Assembly: GCA_023079485.1 (NCBI GenBank)
Contig: CM041092.1
Span: forward strand, 13,467,127-13,531,126
Length of the DNA: 64,000 bases
Source of the DNA: Archilochus colubris
Lineage: Eukaryota; Chordata; Aves; Apodiformes; Trochilidae
Reading direction: 5' to 3'
Part shown: positions 35,001 through 47,354 of the stretch, piece after piece
Numbering within the stretch: the stretch's first letter is position 1
How the letters are laid out: each line of letters opens with the position of its first letter
The notes under the pieces: generated by a model
Database searches by the model: none
The model's input: the letters and a program-made list of their open reading frames with translations, nothing else
Told to the model about the DNA's origin: nothing
Translations under genes and position numbers: made by a program

Positions 35001-38000
35001 TCAGACATCAGGTGGCAAAAGAGCTGTTGGTCTTTAAAGATTCTGTGGTAGATGACATGTATCTGGAAAAGTTCCTCTGTGTAAAAGCACAACCCAATCT
35101 ATTGTCTTATTTCTGGGCTTCCTCAGTCAGCTGGGACTAATTAATATAACCGGGCTATAAAATGGCAGCAGAAAGCCTTTTCTGGCTCTTCTGGGTAGCT
35201 GGTTTGCTGGGGTGGGTTTTGATGCATTGTGAGTGGGGAGAGAAATGGAGCATGTTAATGCTACCAGCAAGGGAGAAGGGGAAGTTGTGGAATTCAGTGC
35301 TCTGCTAGAAACTTGCCCTCTTAATGAGGAGATCATAAAATGCCAATTCCCTAAAGCTAGCACATATTTTTGTGTAGTGTCTTTATTTTTATATGAGATA
35401 GGGATAGCTATTTTTCCATTTTCTCTGACAGCAGGCTGACCAAATACTACTCAAAGGAATATTGTGGCTGTTCTATGCTTTCCTTTTTCCTTTGGCTGTA
35501 CAGTTCTCAATTAGCTTTTAAGTTGTATTATAGATCTGCTAACAGTTGTGCAGTTAAATCATTAATTACCTTCTCAGTCAGTTGGGAACTCAATTTCACT
35601 TTGGTTTGCAGTTTGTGCTCCACAGTAGATTACTTAGCTAATCCATAAACATCTTCAGACAGTATAATTTAAAGAAGTTAATGATGAGGAAGTTTAGACA
35701 ATTTCATCATGAAATAATTCTTAGTTAGGCATGTGAAATAAAAAGTGTGTATGACGGAGAGGTTATTTAACTATGTAAATAGCAGGCCAGTCATGTAAGC
35801 AAGTGGAAGGAAAATTAAGTGAAGTTGTGGGTTTTTTCCCATATGAATAAGAAAAATAGTAATATTAGTAGTAGCAGCAATAGTAGTAGTAGTAATAGTC
35901 TAAAAGACTAAAGGAGAAGTCAGCTGAAGAGCTGAACTGTGACCCAAATCATCTGAGGTTGTTTCTAGCTCAGTTCCTGACCTGTTTTCTTAGCAAGTCT
36001 CTGTGCTTCTGAGTTCTGGTTGATTTTTCACCCTTTATCTTGTCTATTTAAAAGAGACAATCTTCAGCATAATCTGTTTCTGCTGTGTAGATATTTACAC
36101 CTACCAAAGTACAGTCTTAATTCAATTTGCATGCTGAGGAAATACTCTATTGCTACCAGTAATTATACATGCAAATGCAGCAAAGCTTCTCGGTGTATTG
36201 TGGGTTTTGTCTTGGGATGGGGGTGGAGGCAAAGGTTTCTACTGCAAGCTTTTCAGAAGCTGTTGATTTCCTAATTAATCAAATTCCTCTAGTGTGTTTC
36301 AAGGCTGCCTCTGTCTAAATATTATTTGATTCAGAGTATGGAGGCCCAGCCTTCTTTCTCTGGACAGAAGAGCAGAGCTATCTAGAGAGAGTGTTATCAC
36401 TGTCTAAATATTTAAAATAACAGCAGAGAGAAACAGAGATGCACCTGATGGTGATTTAGCAGAGAGCAGAAATACAAGAAATAAAATTTGAAGGTTAGAA
36501 TTACAGGATGTTTTCTAAAATAAATTTTAAAACAAAACATCCACTAGATAATTAGTTTCTGAGAAGTACTAAAGCATTGCTGCTTTAGGTGTAAAGCATT
36601 TAAAATTAAAGCTGTCACTTTGCCACATGTTCTCAGATAGGGGCAATCTTAACTTTCCCTCCCAAACAGACTGAAAAACAAATTGTGAACAGGCCTCCAA
36701 CCCATTTTGCTGTGCTAATGACAAAAATGTTGTTGTGAAGCAATTATTCTTCTTGTGACCTATGAAACTTGAGAGATTACTGGAGCTGAGAAACTGGTGT
36801 TTGAATATGAGAGTTGAATTTCTGTGAAAGGAAATGTTCTTCTTTATCCAGGAGAGGATGGGTAATGTTGCAGACTGAGCCCCTCTAATCCAAATAGGAA
36901 ATGGAAGGAGATTTTACACCTGGGATTAAAATTTATGGAAAGAGAAACAGAAGGGCAGGCTGAGCCATGTAGAATTGCTGTAGACCAGTTGACGAGGTTT
37001 CTGACCATCTCCTGTATGGATCTGAGATATATTCAGATCAAGCCTGAACAGTTAACAACACACCATTTCAAAGGAAAGGGTATGGTATGTAAAACTGAAT
37101 AAAAACACAGACGCAAAAAAAAAGCATTTTGGCTCCTCTGATGCAGTACTATTTGGTTTTGTGTTTGAATCCCTGCTGTTCACTGGGACAGGCCAGCATG
37201 CAAAAAGTTCTTTCTACTCCATCATTAATAATTTTCATCCATTATGTCAAGCTGTCTTGTGCTGTAAGAGGGAGAAAGAGCTCTATTTGGTAATTATAAT
37301 AATTTTACTATTATGCTAAAAAGGAAATGTTTTGTTGGAAATACAAAATTTTTGTAGTCTTCTATAGTCCAATTATAGCCATGACTCTAGGCAGTTAACT
37401 GTCTTATTAACAATAGACTATTAGATATGATTGAGGAGAGTAACAGTAAGAAAGCATGCATTATTCCACACAAAATTTTAAATTTTTTATTACATTTCAA
37501 AACCTGGCATTTCAGTAGAGAGTACTATTAAAAAATAAAAAGGAAAAACCTGAAATGTTTTATTAATATTTTGAAGTTCAATATTTTTTTTCCTCTGGGA
37601 ATGCAACTTGGCAAAAATTGTGTCAATATCAGTATTTTGATGATGGCAACCACCCTAGCTGGCCAAGAAACTACAGGAGCATCATCACCTCTTTTTTCTG
37701 AGAACTGAAAGGACTTCATGTAAGCCAGAATAATTGTCCAAATACATTTATTCCTCAGCCAAAATGCGGCATGTGATAGGCATCCCTCTGACTGTGCTAA
37801 TGGCTGCACCTCTTGCACACTGCTAGTGGTCTGTTGTGGATCTTTTCATCTGACTAAAACTCCTATCAGGGGGGCTGTCTGTATATGGTAAGATTCTTCC
37901 ATTTGGCATCTAAATGCGGTCAGCGCTGTGTGTTATGCTAACAGAACTTGTCTGCATGGTGTTTGGGAGTTGCAGGGATCCTTGATGTGTGAGGGAGGGA

Positions 38001-40642
38001 TCACCAGGACATGTTTTCCCCTTATTCTACTTGCTTGGCAAAGAGAGGGAAACACACACTTTGCATAAGAGTTTGTATTTTTCACAGTAACTTCCATGGA
38101 AATCAAAGTGTACACAGCTTCCTGAAGCCTTTACAAAAGGGTAAGCTTAGCACAGTAGACCTAGTATGAAAGTAGCTCCACATAGCAAGGATTTTATTTT
38201 TCTTTTCTTGAGTTAAGTTGCAAAAATTTAGCTTTAAAAGAAAAACTCAAGGTAAATTCACTGTGTACTGGATCTCCTAAACAAACAAGTCATCCTTTCC
38301 CAGGGAGGATTTTCTGTCAGAATTGTTCCCTCTTGTTGATGAAGAGTATCTGTAGAATTTGGCTCTTCTGCAAGTACAACGATGAATAATGCATGGTGAA
38401 TAGAAAAGAACAGACAGCAAATAACAACAGGAAACAAATACCACACTTTGCAGGACAAATTTCCAGGTGCACAATAATTCCTTCTAAAATCTGTGAACCT
38501 CATGGGATTCTCATATATTTTCATGAACACCTGCAAGCAATAAATATCCTGGTGCCACATATTGTAGCTGAATTTGCTGCATTCATTTGTGGGGCCGAGA
38601 AATCGTATTCGTATAACTCATCTATCTCCTGTGTCAAGCTCCTCTCCTCTGCTTCACAGTTCTGCAATTCAGTGTAAATAGTGGGATACTTTGCAGCAAC
38701 CACACACACTGAATAGCATCTTGTGGGGATCATGTTTGCAGGTAGGTAAAGTATTGCAACAGGACTTATGATTATGTTTGTAGTGAATAAAGGACCTGGT
38801 GCTGACAGGAGTCTGCTGAGGGACAGACCCTTTCCTCCCAGTCCTATTCAGGCATCCCACATCCAACTGGTGTGAGAAAGGGTGATATTAGTGGAGCTTT
38901 TTTGTGGTAAGTGAGCAGTGAGCATTTTTTCCACCAGCTGTAATTTCTCACCCTCTACTAATACTACAAAATCTTATGTTGAGGTTATGTGGATCAGGCT
39001 TTGACAGCAGTGGCTATAGAAATTAAGCCTCTCCAGCAGATAAAAGAAAATTTTTGTGCATTTGTGGGCAAAACCCTAGCACTGAAAAAACATGTTTGGG
39101 ACACAACAGGGTCCTTCTCTATGAAATACCAAAGTAATTTGTGGTATATGATTTTAGTTATGGCATTTGCAACATATACCGTGAGTTTCTTTCAGTTTAA
39201 AACAACCTTGAAGTAAAAAAAAAGTAGAGAAAATACTAAAAACTTGTGACTTGCAGAGAAGTGCTGTGGGAAGACTGGGATCTGATGGAAAAGTCAGAGG
39301 AACTCCTTCCTGGGTGACTGAAGTTGGCTGAAGAAGTAAGCCAGGGTCAACAGAAGACTGTAGTCTAACTCAAGCAATATCATTTGACTGACATGAAATC
39401 ACTTCTGTTTTCTTATTGTGTGCTTCTGTGACTGTATTCAATTTAGTCAATGACACTACAACCTTTTTCCAGCTCAGGTACAGCAATAGCAGCAAACTAA
39501 AAGAAAAGCCCAATGCTTTTACTCTAAGGATGTTGAAGTGGACTCAAGGGAACTTTGAAGGTATGGGGTAATGTTGTGTACCCAAAAAAAATGGTGTCAA
39601 CAAAATGTCAAAAGGACAGGAAGAACAAGTAAATTCCAGGGGATTTCCATGTTTCTGAGGGCTACTCCAAGTCTAGGTACCCCAAGCAGCAGAAAAAAAA
39701 AACAACAAACCTTTCTGGTTTGTACTTTTCAGTGTCCGTGTGTTATAACAGAATGTAACTTTACTTTGGACACAGCTGCTGTATTTCAAAGTCTTGAGGA
39801 ACAGGAAAATACACATTTATAAATCCTCTATTCATCTTATTCTGGACAGTTCATCCAGAAAAAAAAATAAATTGTCACTTCATCCTCCTGGAATTCCTAT
39901 TCCCCTCAACAGAAGGCAGATCCATGCCCCACCTGACCAGTGTAAGAAACCTTTACCACAAGTGTTTCTGGGTTTATTAATTTACTTTTGTGCCAAGCGA
40001 TATTTTCATGAGAAAGTGAGTGGGTCAGTGGCCCTTGTGACAGATCCAAATGTATTGTGTTGGGGTTTTAACCATTAGATGCTTCAATGAAGAATGGACA
40101 TTCTTGAGCAGTGCAGTAGCTTTATAATCTGTAAATGAAAAGTTCACTGGTTGGTCTGCAAACAAGAAGGTGAGACTCAGCCTGTAGCTGTAAGTTTTAG
40201 AACTAAAGCTGGTTGATAAATGAAGTGATTATTTTGCATATTTTACTAACTAAGAAAGCAATATGTAAATTGTATGAGACTAAGGAATATTACACAACAT
40301 TTCCTTACTTTACAACACTATTTCCCTGATTGTGATAGGAGTTCTTTATTCTGTGACACAAGAAGTGACTTAAAAGCTTTTATGCATGACAGTGCCTAGA
40401 TTTTCACCTATCCACCTTTTCTAAGCCGTGTCTTCCTATTTCATGTGAAAAGGTTTTTCTGTCTGATCTCAACTGAACTGTCTGATCTCAAATCTCTGCC
40501 GTGGAGGAGAGAAGAGAAGATTCTGTGTTCTTCTGAATGTTCTGTGCAGCCATCAATCAGTTGCAGAGAGGCAGGATGTGAGAACATCCTACTCCTTGCA
40601 GACCTTTCTGTAGTTGCTATGGTCTGAAATAACTTATATTTT
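32061..40642. other. Unique AT-rich sequence, no gene recognised
   Basis: I find no exon, young transposon or RNA gene. A (TAG)n microsatellite lies at about 35855-35897. A stretch around 35500-35740 is rich in homeodomain-like words (ATTAATTACC, TAATTTAAAG, TTAATGATG) and is complex enough to be a conserved non-coding element, but that is texture only. A MIR-like hint at 35970-36020 is too weak to call. Just before the LTR, ACTGTCTGATCTCAA recurs in tandem (40456-40492). Confidence 0.5.
35855..35897. repeat. (TAG)n trinucleotide microsatellite
   Basis: Repeated TAG/TAA/CAG units (AGTAGTAGCAGCAATAGTAG and following). An interrupted trinucleotide repeat. Confidence 0.85.
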
Positions 40643-40766
40643 TGGATCTGTGAGAACCAAGTCCAACCACCAAGGGTCAGGTGAAGCATATAGTTTTATT
40701 TGACAAATAACACAAGCAAAATGATAGAACCCCAAGAAGATGTGGCAAACATGTTGCAAGGCAAAA

Positions 40767-40823
40767 GAGAGAGAAGGAGAGGGAAAAGAATGAGAGAGAA
40801 AGAAGAGAAAGAACAACCTCTTT
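40767..40823. repeat. GA-rich tract inside the LTR
   Basis: AGAGAGAGAAGGAGAGGG and related units. On the LTR sense strand this is a CT-rich tract lying about 70-130 bp before the polyadenylation signal. Useful as an LTR landmark and likely unstable in length. Confidence 0.8.
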
Positions 40824-40927
40824 CTTCTTTGCATCCAAAACCAGATGGGGCAGTTATCCAGTGCAGGATAGCAGATGGGTGGTAGGTGACCTAGAATGAA
40901 CACTTCAATGTCCCTAATATACAACAG

Positions 40928-40999
40928 GTTTCCCACTGCTCTCAAGGTCGATTCAGACCCCTGGAATCTCACCCCTAAAGTTTCCCACTGCTCTCAAGG
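40928..40999. repeat. Internal 20-bp direct repeat in the LTR, 52-bp period
   Basis: GTTTCCCACTGCTCTCAAGG occurs exactly at 40928-40947 and 40980-40999. Downstream bases are also similar (TCGATTCAGACCCCTGGAAT against CTGATGAAGGCTCCAGGAAT), so the unit is a 52-bp tandem duplication. Duplicated U3 elements often are enhancer repeats in retroviral LTRs. That role here is inference. Confidence 0.88.
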
Positions 41000-41219
41000 C
41001 TGATGAAGGCTCCAGGAATTTCTCCTCTCAGGAGGGTCCCCTCTCCCCACCAAAAGGCCAGCGTTGGCAGGCCTTAGTCTTGAGCAGTCATTGGCCAGTT
41101 TCCTGGCTTCACCTGAGCGAGAACCTCCACCAACATTTTCTGTCAATGTGGTCTAAGCCCTGCTATTCCATTTGCCCCATTGTCATTTGAGGTGGAAGAA
41201 TTAAAAAATTCCACTGAAC

Positions 41220-41556
41220 GGAACCTCACAGCAGCCTTTCAGTATATAAAGGGGACTTGGCTCACAGGAAAGACAAATAAAGACTTTTTACCAGTGTGTC
41301 TAATGACAGAAGAAGAGAAAACAGTTCTAAACAGAATGAGCATAGATTTAGTTTGGATATAAGAAATTTTTTGTGCTGAGGGTGGTGAGATACTGCAACA
41401 TGTTGCCCAGAGAAGTTGTGGATGCTCCAGCATTAGAATTGGTCAAAGCTAGGTTGGATCTAGTGAAAGATGTCCCTGCCCATTGCACAGGAACTGTCTG
41501 ATCTGTAAAGGTCCCTACCAACTTAAATCATTCAATGAGTTTATGATTGACTTGCT
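41220..41556 (+). mobile_element. CR1 LINE fragment, 3' end, plus orientation
   Basis: On the plus strand the order is CR1 sense: ACCTCACAGCAGCCTTTCAG and TATATAAAGGGGAC (family: CTTATAGCAGCCTTCCAGTACCTAAAGGGGGC), TTTAGTTTGGATATAAGAAA (RLDIRKKF), GAGGGTGGTGAGATACTG, TTGCCCAGAGAAGTTGTGGA, GATGTCCCTGCCCATTGCA, and a decayed terminal repeat (ATTCAATGAGTTTATGATTG) ending near 41556. It carries the end of ORF2 and the 3' UTR, and many substitutions show age. It is the only CR1 here in this direction. It begins about 35 bp after the LTR, so the LTR may have landed in or beside it, but the piece left of the LTR shows no CR1. Confidence 0.88.
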
Positions 41557-44500
41557 GTGCAGAACACCTGGGTGCTGTATTGAGGGGAAATAACCTCTTC
41601 CACAAAGATGCAATATATTCCATGGGGGAACTGAGAAGGAAAGTTTGCAACTTGTTCTTATACCTTTTAAGCTATTCAGTCCTGTAATATTGTAGGATGC
41701 CATTAGGTTCTGTAGTGACTGCTTCTGTTTTAGAGGGTTTGTAGTTAAAGGGCAAGGAGTATGTGGAATAAATGAAGCAGAGGTGAAGAAGGGGAGACAC
41801 TTGACAGTGAAAACAGATTATGCTAACTGGCTGCAACCATACTTTGTATCACAGCAGTGATTGTGATTTAAAAAAAAAAAAATTAAAACATTATTTTGGT
41901 TTTTTTGGTTTAGACAGATAAGGCTGAGCAGGTTGAAATTGATTTTTCCACAAGGGAGTGAAATGAGTCACCAGTGACAGAACAGGCAGGAGGGGGAGGG
42001 GACAGGAGGTTGAGAAATTGTCTTCCCAGAGAAGATAACCATAGTTCAGGGCCATCATTCTGGTTCTAGAATTCTGATTAGATTCGATTGCAGTAATCTT
42101 AGAGGCAGCCATAATAAACATGGGAACAGTTTAAAATTGGTTCCTGGGAAGTAGGGAATACCCTGCCTGCCTCCAGATGGGTTCCTGCTTCACCTCCACC
42201 ACCACCACCATGCTGAAGTGTCAACAAAAACTAGAAGAAGGAGGACAGGGGTGTAATGAGCAAGACCAGGAAAGGCTACATCTTTCCTTATGAGTGAAAC
42301 AGGGTGAGAAATCTGTAATGATCTACAGTTGCAGCCCTGTGGTCTAAGCTCGGCTGGGAAATACTCAGGACAAGGGGCTTCTGATTTGTTAGGAGTCACA
42401 TTGTGTTCCTAAGGAAGGTGATGCTGCAAGAGACACCAGAGAAAGCAGAGGCCAATGAGAATACCATTGCATGGAGGAGGGAGGAGGCTGAAGGAGGGAG
42501 GAAAAACAAGCCTGTTTTTTATGCAGAAAACACAAATGCATCAGTTTTCTAAAATAATATGTTTACTTTCTACAAGAAAGCTTTATTTTTGGTCAATAGC
42601 GAGGGTCATGGCAGAGTTTTAGTGCTAGGCTGTGTACAAGTGTTTGTTGACTGCTGCACTGAAAATGCACTGAGCTATTTGCAGGATAGTGAAAAAAATT
42701 TAAAAAGATTAAGAGTTTGTAAACATGAATGCCCCATAATTCCTGGATGATTTCCCACAAAGTATATATTCTTCTAATGAGCCTCCTTTAAATGCAATGA
42801 TCGTAATTTTTGGTAAGCATTTTCCTTTTGAGAAAGCAATAAAATGTAAGTGATATCATGAAAAAAAATCCTTATTTTAGTTGCAGTGCACAGGGTTTCT
42901 GATTGTAAGTTAATGGTTTACATATTAATTTTCTCATCTCTCTGATGGGCAGAAAATTGCTTTAATATAAGTGCAGTTAAATTTGTCATTTTATATCTAC
43001 ACAGCTTAGGTTTAGAAATTTATTACAAGCAGTATCAAATTGTTAAACATCAATTTAGCAGCTTTTGTGGAAAGAAAATGTGTCAAGTTGGAGGTGGAGG
43101 TAAAATTTTTCTCACATTATAATTAATGTACGTTTTATGTTTATTGCCTGATCAATTATTTTAAGGGATACTTGAGCAATGTAATGAAAGTGTCTAACTT
43201 CTTCTTTGAAAAGTTAGGCTGGGTTTCTAAGTGCACAGGGGGGTGTTATTTTCTTTAACCACCCAAAAAAACCCATATTTAAAATTAACTTTTTCCAAGT
43301 AAAACTAAAATTGACAACAATTGTTGTTCAAAAATTATCCTGCTGTTGCAGCAGGAGGGAGAATAGGAAAGAAAGTAATGTATCTGTTTTATCAACTCAG
43401 CTTTCCTTTGAAAGCCATACTTCCACTAATACTGTCAGCAACTCACTCAGAAAAGTAATAAGGCATAGTCTTATGCTGGAGGATTATATTGTCAGCTTCA
43501 CTGAGGCTGTTTAGAACCATTCCAGTGAAGGGACCAAGTCTGATCTTAATGATAAGTAGCAGTTCGATTTAATCACATCCAGTAGTAATCCATTCTGAAA
43601 AGCTTTTGTAACTTAAAACATCTGTGTAGCACCAATGCTATCCAGACAGACTATAGGTGTACTAACTCTTGAGAAGCACTTGAAGGACATTTTTTATTTG
43701 GGCCTTGATTTGTTCTATCTACTATTACCTATTTTGCTTTAAAACCCATCTCCCTGCAATGGGGGAGGAGGGTGGGGAAAAGTCCTTCAGTAAAGGACTG
43801 AAGTTTAATCTCAAGCCTAAAAAAACAGGTTATCACAGCAACACAGTTTTCCACGTGGGGCAAGGAGTATCTATAAGGAAAATGTGACTATCTCTCTTTC
43901 CTCTCCATCCCCTTTTTGGAAATTGTTCATAGATTTTTCACTAGATCCATCCACTATAACTAAGTGTCTCAGTTACATTGATTTGTGTTCTGCCTGCATG
44001 ATTCATGGCATGCCAATGTGGTCGCTATAATTGAGTTCTAGAATGAAGATAAGCAAGAAAGAGATAAAGTGATAACCTCCAAAAAGCTAAAGATTAATGA
44101 GGGGCACTGTAGTCCAGAAGAAGGCAGTTAATGCATGGGTTTGGGAATTTAAGTCTATGTAAGAGGGAGAAGGTAAGTGGCTTTTACTGTGTACATAAAG
44201 AAAAAAAGAAAAAAAAAAAAAAAGTGTACAATTATAGAGTTTAGGCTAGAACTGGAAAAAAAAAAAGTTTTTTCCTTTCTGGCCCACTGTCTGTCTTACA
44301 GCATCACCTCCATTACTCTTCTTTTCCACTACTTTCCTTTCTGCTACAGAATATCAGCTAATTATCAGAACAGCAGAGAAATTAAACAGAATTTTAAAAG
44401 TGTAGCCTTGGTTTCCAAATGCCTACTCTTCATTTCATATGCTGTTTCATAAAACATACTTACTGATGCACTGAGTTTATCTTGCCTTAGTGTTGATGAG

Positions 44501-45289
44501 GCACCCAAATTTGTCGAAGAACATAACTTTTGGTTATGACAATTCAGTATGGATTTCAAAATTACAGGTGATGGTAGATCCATTATAAATTCCCTCAAGA
44601 TACTCCTAAATATACGGCTGAGTTCTTTGCATTTTTCACCCTCAGGTGAACTCATTCTTAAGTTTTTCAGAATCCTTGAATTTCAACTCCAGATTTGACA
44701 CAGGATTCCATGTGAAGCATAGTATGGGTATCCTACTCTTTCTCTACTCATGTTTCATCTTTAGCTTCAGGTCTCAGTATATCTTTTGGCCATGGCATTT
44801 CATTGATATCTTATATTGTAAAAATTCAAAGCCTGTCCCAGAAACTGTTTTTCTGATACAAAACTTGCAACGCCATGCACAGGAACACTTTGATCCCTAG
44901 ATGCATGTTTTCACATCTGGCCACACTGAAATACAGAACCCTCTGTACTCCTTTTCTAAATTTCATGTATTAAAAATCAGTCCATTTAATAATTGTGTCA
45001 GTGACAGATTTGTTTTCTTACAAGTCAGAGTTTAAAAAATGTCATTACTTCTGATCCAAAAATTAGTCTTTCAGAATTATGTAGACCCAGGAGAAGCTGA
45101 GCTGTTTGCTCTTCACCACTGTTGGGAAGAAAACATTTGGCTATTTGGACTGCTGGGCTGACCCAGTGTTCCCACTCTTTAATTATATTATTTTAATCTG
45201 TTTAATTGTGAGTACTTATAATAATGGAGAAATATAAATTAGCACATTTTATATCCACTGACTGCATACTGAGTTGATTGTACATTGTT
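41557..45289. other. Unique sequence with simple repeats, no gene recognised
   Basis: Holds a poly(A) run at 41869-41883, a CCACCACCACCACCA patch at 42195-42210, a 14-bp palindrome at 43314-43327, and A-rich runs around 44197-44224 and 44255-44266. A strong donor-like AAG/GTAAGT at 44173/44174 has possible acceptors near 43932 and 43950, but no coding frame or conservation argument supports an exon. Confidence 0.5.
43314..43327. repeat. 14-bp perfect palindrome with SOX-like core
   Basis: ACAACAATTGTTGT is self-complementary. It places two ACAAT words (the SOX half-site ACAAT/ATTGT) back to back. Binding is inference, and AT-rich DNA yields such words fairly often. Confidence 0.85.
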
Positions 45290-45600
45290 CTTAACTAAGT
45301 GGTTGCATGGTATCATGTGAAATACCTTCTCCAAGTCTGTTACATTTATTAATAGAACTCATAAGATCATAAGTGTATCACATCTATTTCTCTTAAAGCT
45401 GTTCATTTGCATTAATTATTTCAACTTTTGTTAATCCTTTCTTAAGGCTTATATGACTGTTATATTATTTTGCCCAGGATCAATGTGAACTTAACAGACC
45501 TATAATTATGCAAGTAATCACATTTACATTTTTTAAAATAATGGAGTCCTACAAGCTATTTCTAAGTTCCTGGAGTTTTCTGAGAAAAAAAAGAGACATG
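45290..45600 (-). mobile_element. Ancient LINE fragment, CR1/L3 clade, RT region
   Basis: On the plus strand, GGTATCATGTGAAATACC (45308-45325) resembles the inverted 'T(L)SKAFD' neighbourhood of the family. TTTTGCCCAGGATCAATGTG (45469-45488), AACTTAACAGACCTATAATT (45489-45508), TTTTTTAAAATAATGGAGTC (45530-45549) and AGTTCCTGGAG (45565-45575) follow the inverted consensus of the segment upstream of RT motif A (the region read as ...CCTGTAATT...CCTTTTTAAAAATAGG...TCCAGTCTTCTGGA). Order and spacing agree across about 300 bp. It is strongly decayed, and the 3' side may extend lower than 45290. Confidence 0.62.
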
Positions 45601-47354
45601 TTTAAAAAAGCATGGATGTTTTACATATTTGCAGGTTTTTCTGTAACTTCTGTAGAAAGATATGCTATTTTTTTATATATCAAGTACCTAGTTCTCCATT
45701 TTTTCCCATTTTGGCTTTAAGTGCTTCTTTCTCCCTTCCTGCTTTTTTTCTTTCCTCTTTCACTGAAGTATTTCCCAATTTACTGTAGAGAACAGGCTGA
45801 GAAGACAATAAACAGGAAATAGAAATATCTGTAATATGTATATTTTTAAAAGTCTGATCATATTTATTTTTCATTATGAAGATCTCAAAGGTTCAGCTTT
45901 CATCTTCCATTAAGTAAAATCTGGAAAGTTAAAATACTAAGCATTCACAATGTGAATATTTTTTTTAAATTATTTTATTTATGTTTTTAATGCCAACTTT
46001 GAGAACTGGACTTTTCTCTGAACACCATTTTGACTGCCTTGCACAAAGAAAAGCATAGCTCATTTAGTTGGTGATTAGGAAAATCTACCTCAGCAGTTCT
46101 GGAAAGCCTAGAAGGAATGATCTCCCCTTCACCTAATCCCAAATATACTCTGGATAACAATATTTGCCTGGTCAGACTGGGAAGCATCTGCTGCCTCAGC
46201 AACCCTAGTCCCCACATTCTTGGGTGTAAGAAGTATGTTTTACTGGATCAGGAAAGGGAGACATCCAGTGAAGTGGAAACCACTTGCCCACAAAATAAAT
46301 GCAAATATTTTAGGACAAAAACCCACTCAGATTTGATGGAAGAGTCACAGAGACTTATTTTTAATATTTATTCACTGATAAAGTGATCATTTACAAGCCT
46401 GGGTGAGATTTTAACTGTTGTGGAAATGTATTATCTGGCAACAAGCTGTAACACAAAGTATATATGGGTACAGCCTGTCTCAGAGCTTGCTAAATGCTTT
46501 GGTTTTTATACCATCTGTGTGCTGCTATCTTTATCTAGCTGAGGATTTTGTTTATACATCTATATTTAGTACACTGAAAGAAGAAAAAAATGATTATTGT
46601 GTTTTCATTTTCAAATGAACTTAGGACAAGATCCAAAGTCTACCAGAGCAGAAAACTTGGGCTGGGCAGACCTCAGGGCAAGATTTGCAATGACTCTTGT
46701 ATAAGCACCTGGTATTCCTGAAAAGACAATATTGATGAAAGAATCCTAAATTCCTTTAGGAATTTATTTCATAGAATGGATTCAAGTTCCTAAACATGTG
46801 CCTAGGTGACCTAAACATCTGCTGAATGTTGGCAGATGCAACAAAAGACCTACAGACTGTGCCCAGGAGTAGTGAAGGCTGGAATTAAGGAATAGCTGTG
46901 TTATGTTGTGTACAACAGCACTGAATTCAGACACTGTGCAGGTGAAGTGCCAGAAAAGTGGATGGATGGAAGCTAGAAGACTGTAGGGTTGAAAGGTCCT
47001 CAGACAGTGACAGCAATGTGGATTGTTTCTTGAAGCAACTGGTTCAAGAGGGTTGGAAGGGTGGGGAAGCTTGCACACTAGTCATCAAAATATCTTTTTG
47101 CAGCTTAATTCTGAATGCATCTGTACAAAGATTAAGGGAGCTATTATCTCATCATATAAATGAGGAAGCAATGACATCTGTCAGCTCTTTTCAATGGAAA
47201 AGGACCTAGAACTCATTTTCAGTTCATTGTATTGTAGAAAATAAACCCCAAAATACTCGGTTGCTTTTCTGACCCTGACATTATACTGTGAGCTGCTCTC
47301 TGGATAGGCAAAGCCTTTATGTTAATAGGTGATGGGCTGTGGGGGTGTGAAGAC
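45601..47354. other. Unique sequence, no gene recognised
   Basis: I see no repeat beyond short T and A runs (45958-45990) and no exon. Open frames of 60-98 codons have no domain. Confidence 0.55.

Larger units (their letters stand above)
40649..41185 (-). mobile_element. Solo LTR of an endogenous retrovirus (probable)
   Basis: Read on the minus strand, the element begins TGACAATGGGG, includes a pyrimidine-rich tract (minus strand of the GA-rich plus segment 40767-40823), has an AATAAA polyadenylation signal (minus-strand 40695-40700) and ends CTTGGTTCTCACA about 50 bp later. This TG...CA frame with a late AATAAA is the usual LTR plan, and the roughly 540-bp length is normal. No gag, pol or env sequence, primer-binding site or second LTR lies beside it, so it is a solo LTR left by LTR recombination, or an incomplete copy. 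I could not find a clean target-site duplication. An alternative start at 40643 (TGGATC) cannot be excluded, and class (K, L or other) is not assigned. Confidence 0.68.

Noticed and set aside
35970..36030. Possible third MIR fragment (CTTAGCAAGTCTCTGTGCTTCTGAG)
   Set aside because: Only one block agrees. The blocks on each side do not follow the MIR order.
40456..40492. CTGTCTGATCTCAA tandem words as a target-site duplication for the LTR
   Set aside because: They lie about 160 bp to the left of the LTR on one side only.
43932..44180. Exon ending at the strong donor AAG/GTAAGT at 44173/44174
   Set aside because: Candidate acceptors are poor or badly placed, all frames contain stops, and no conservation evidence is available.
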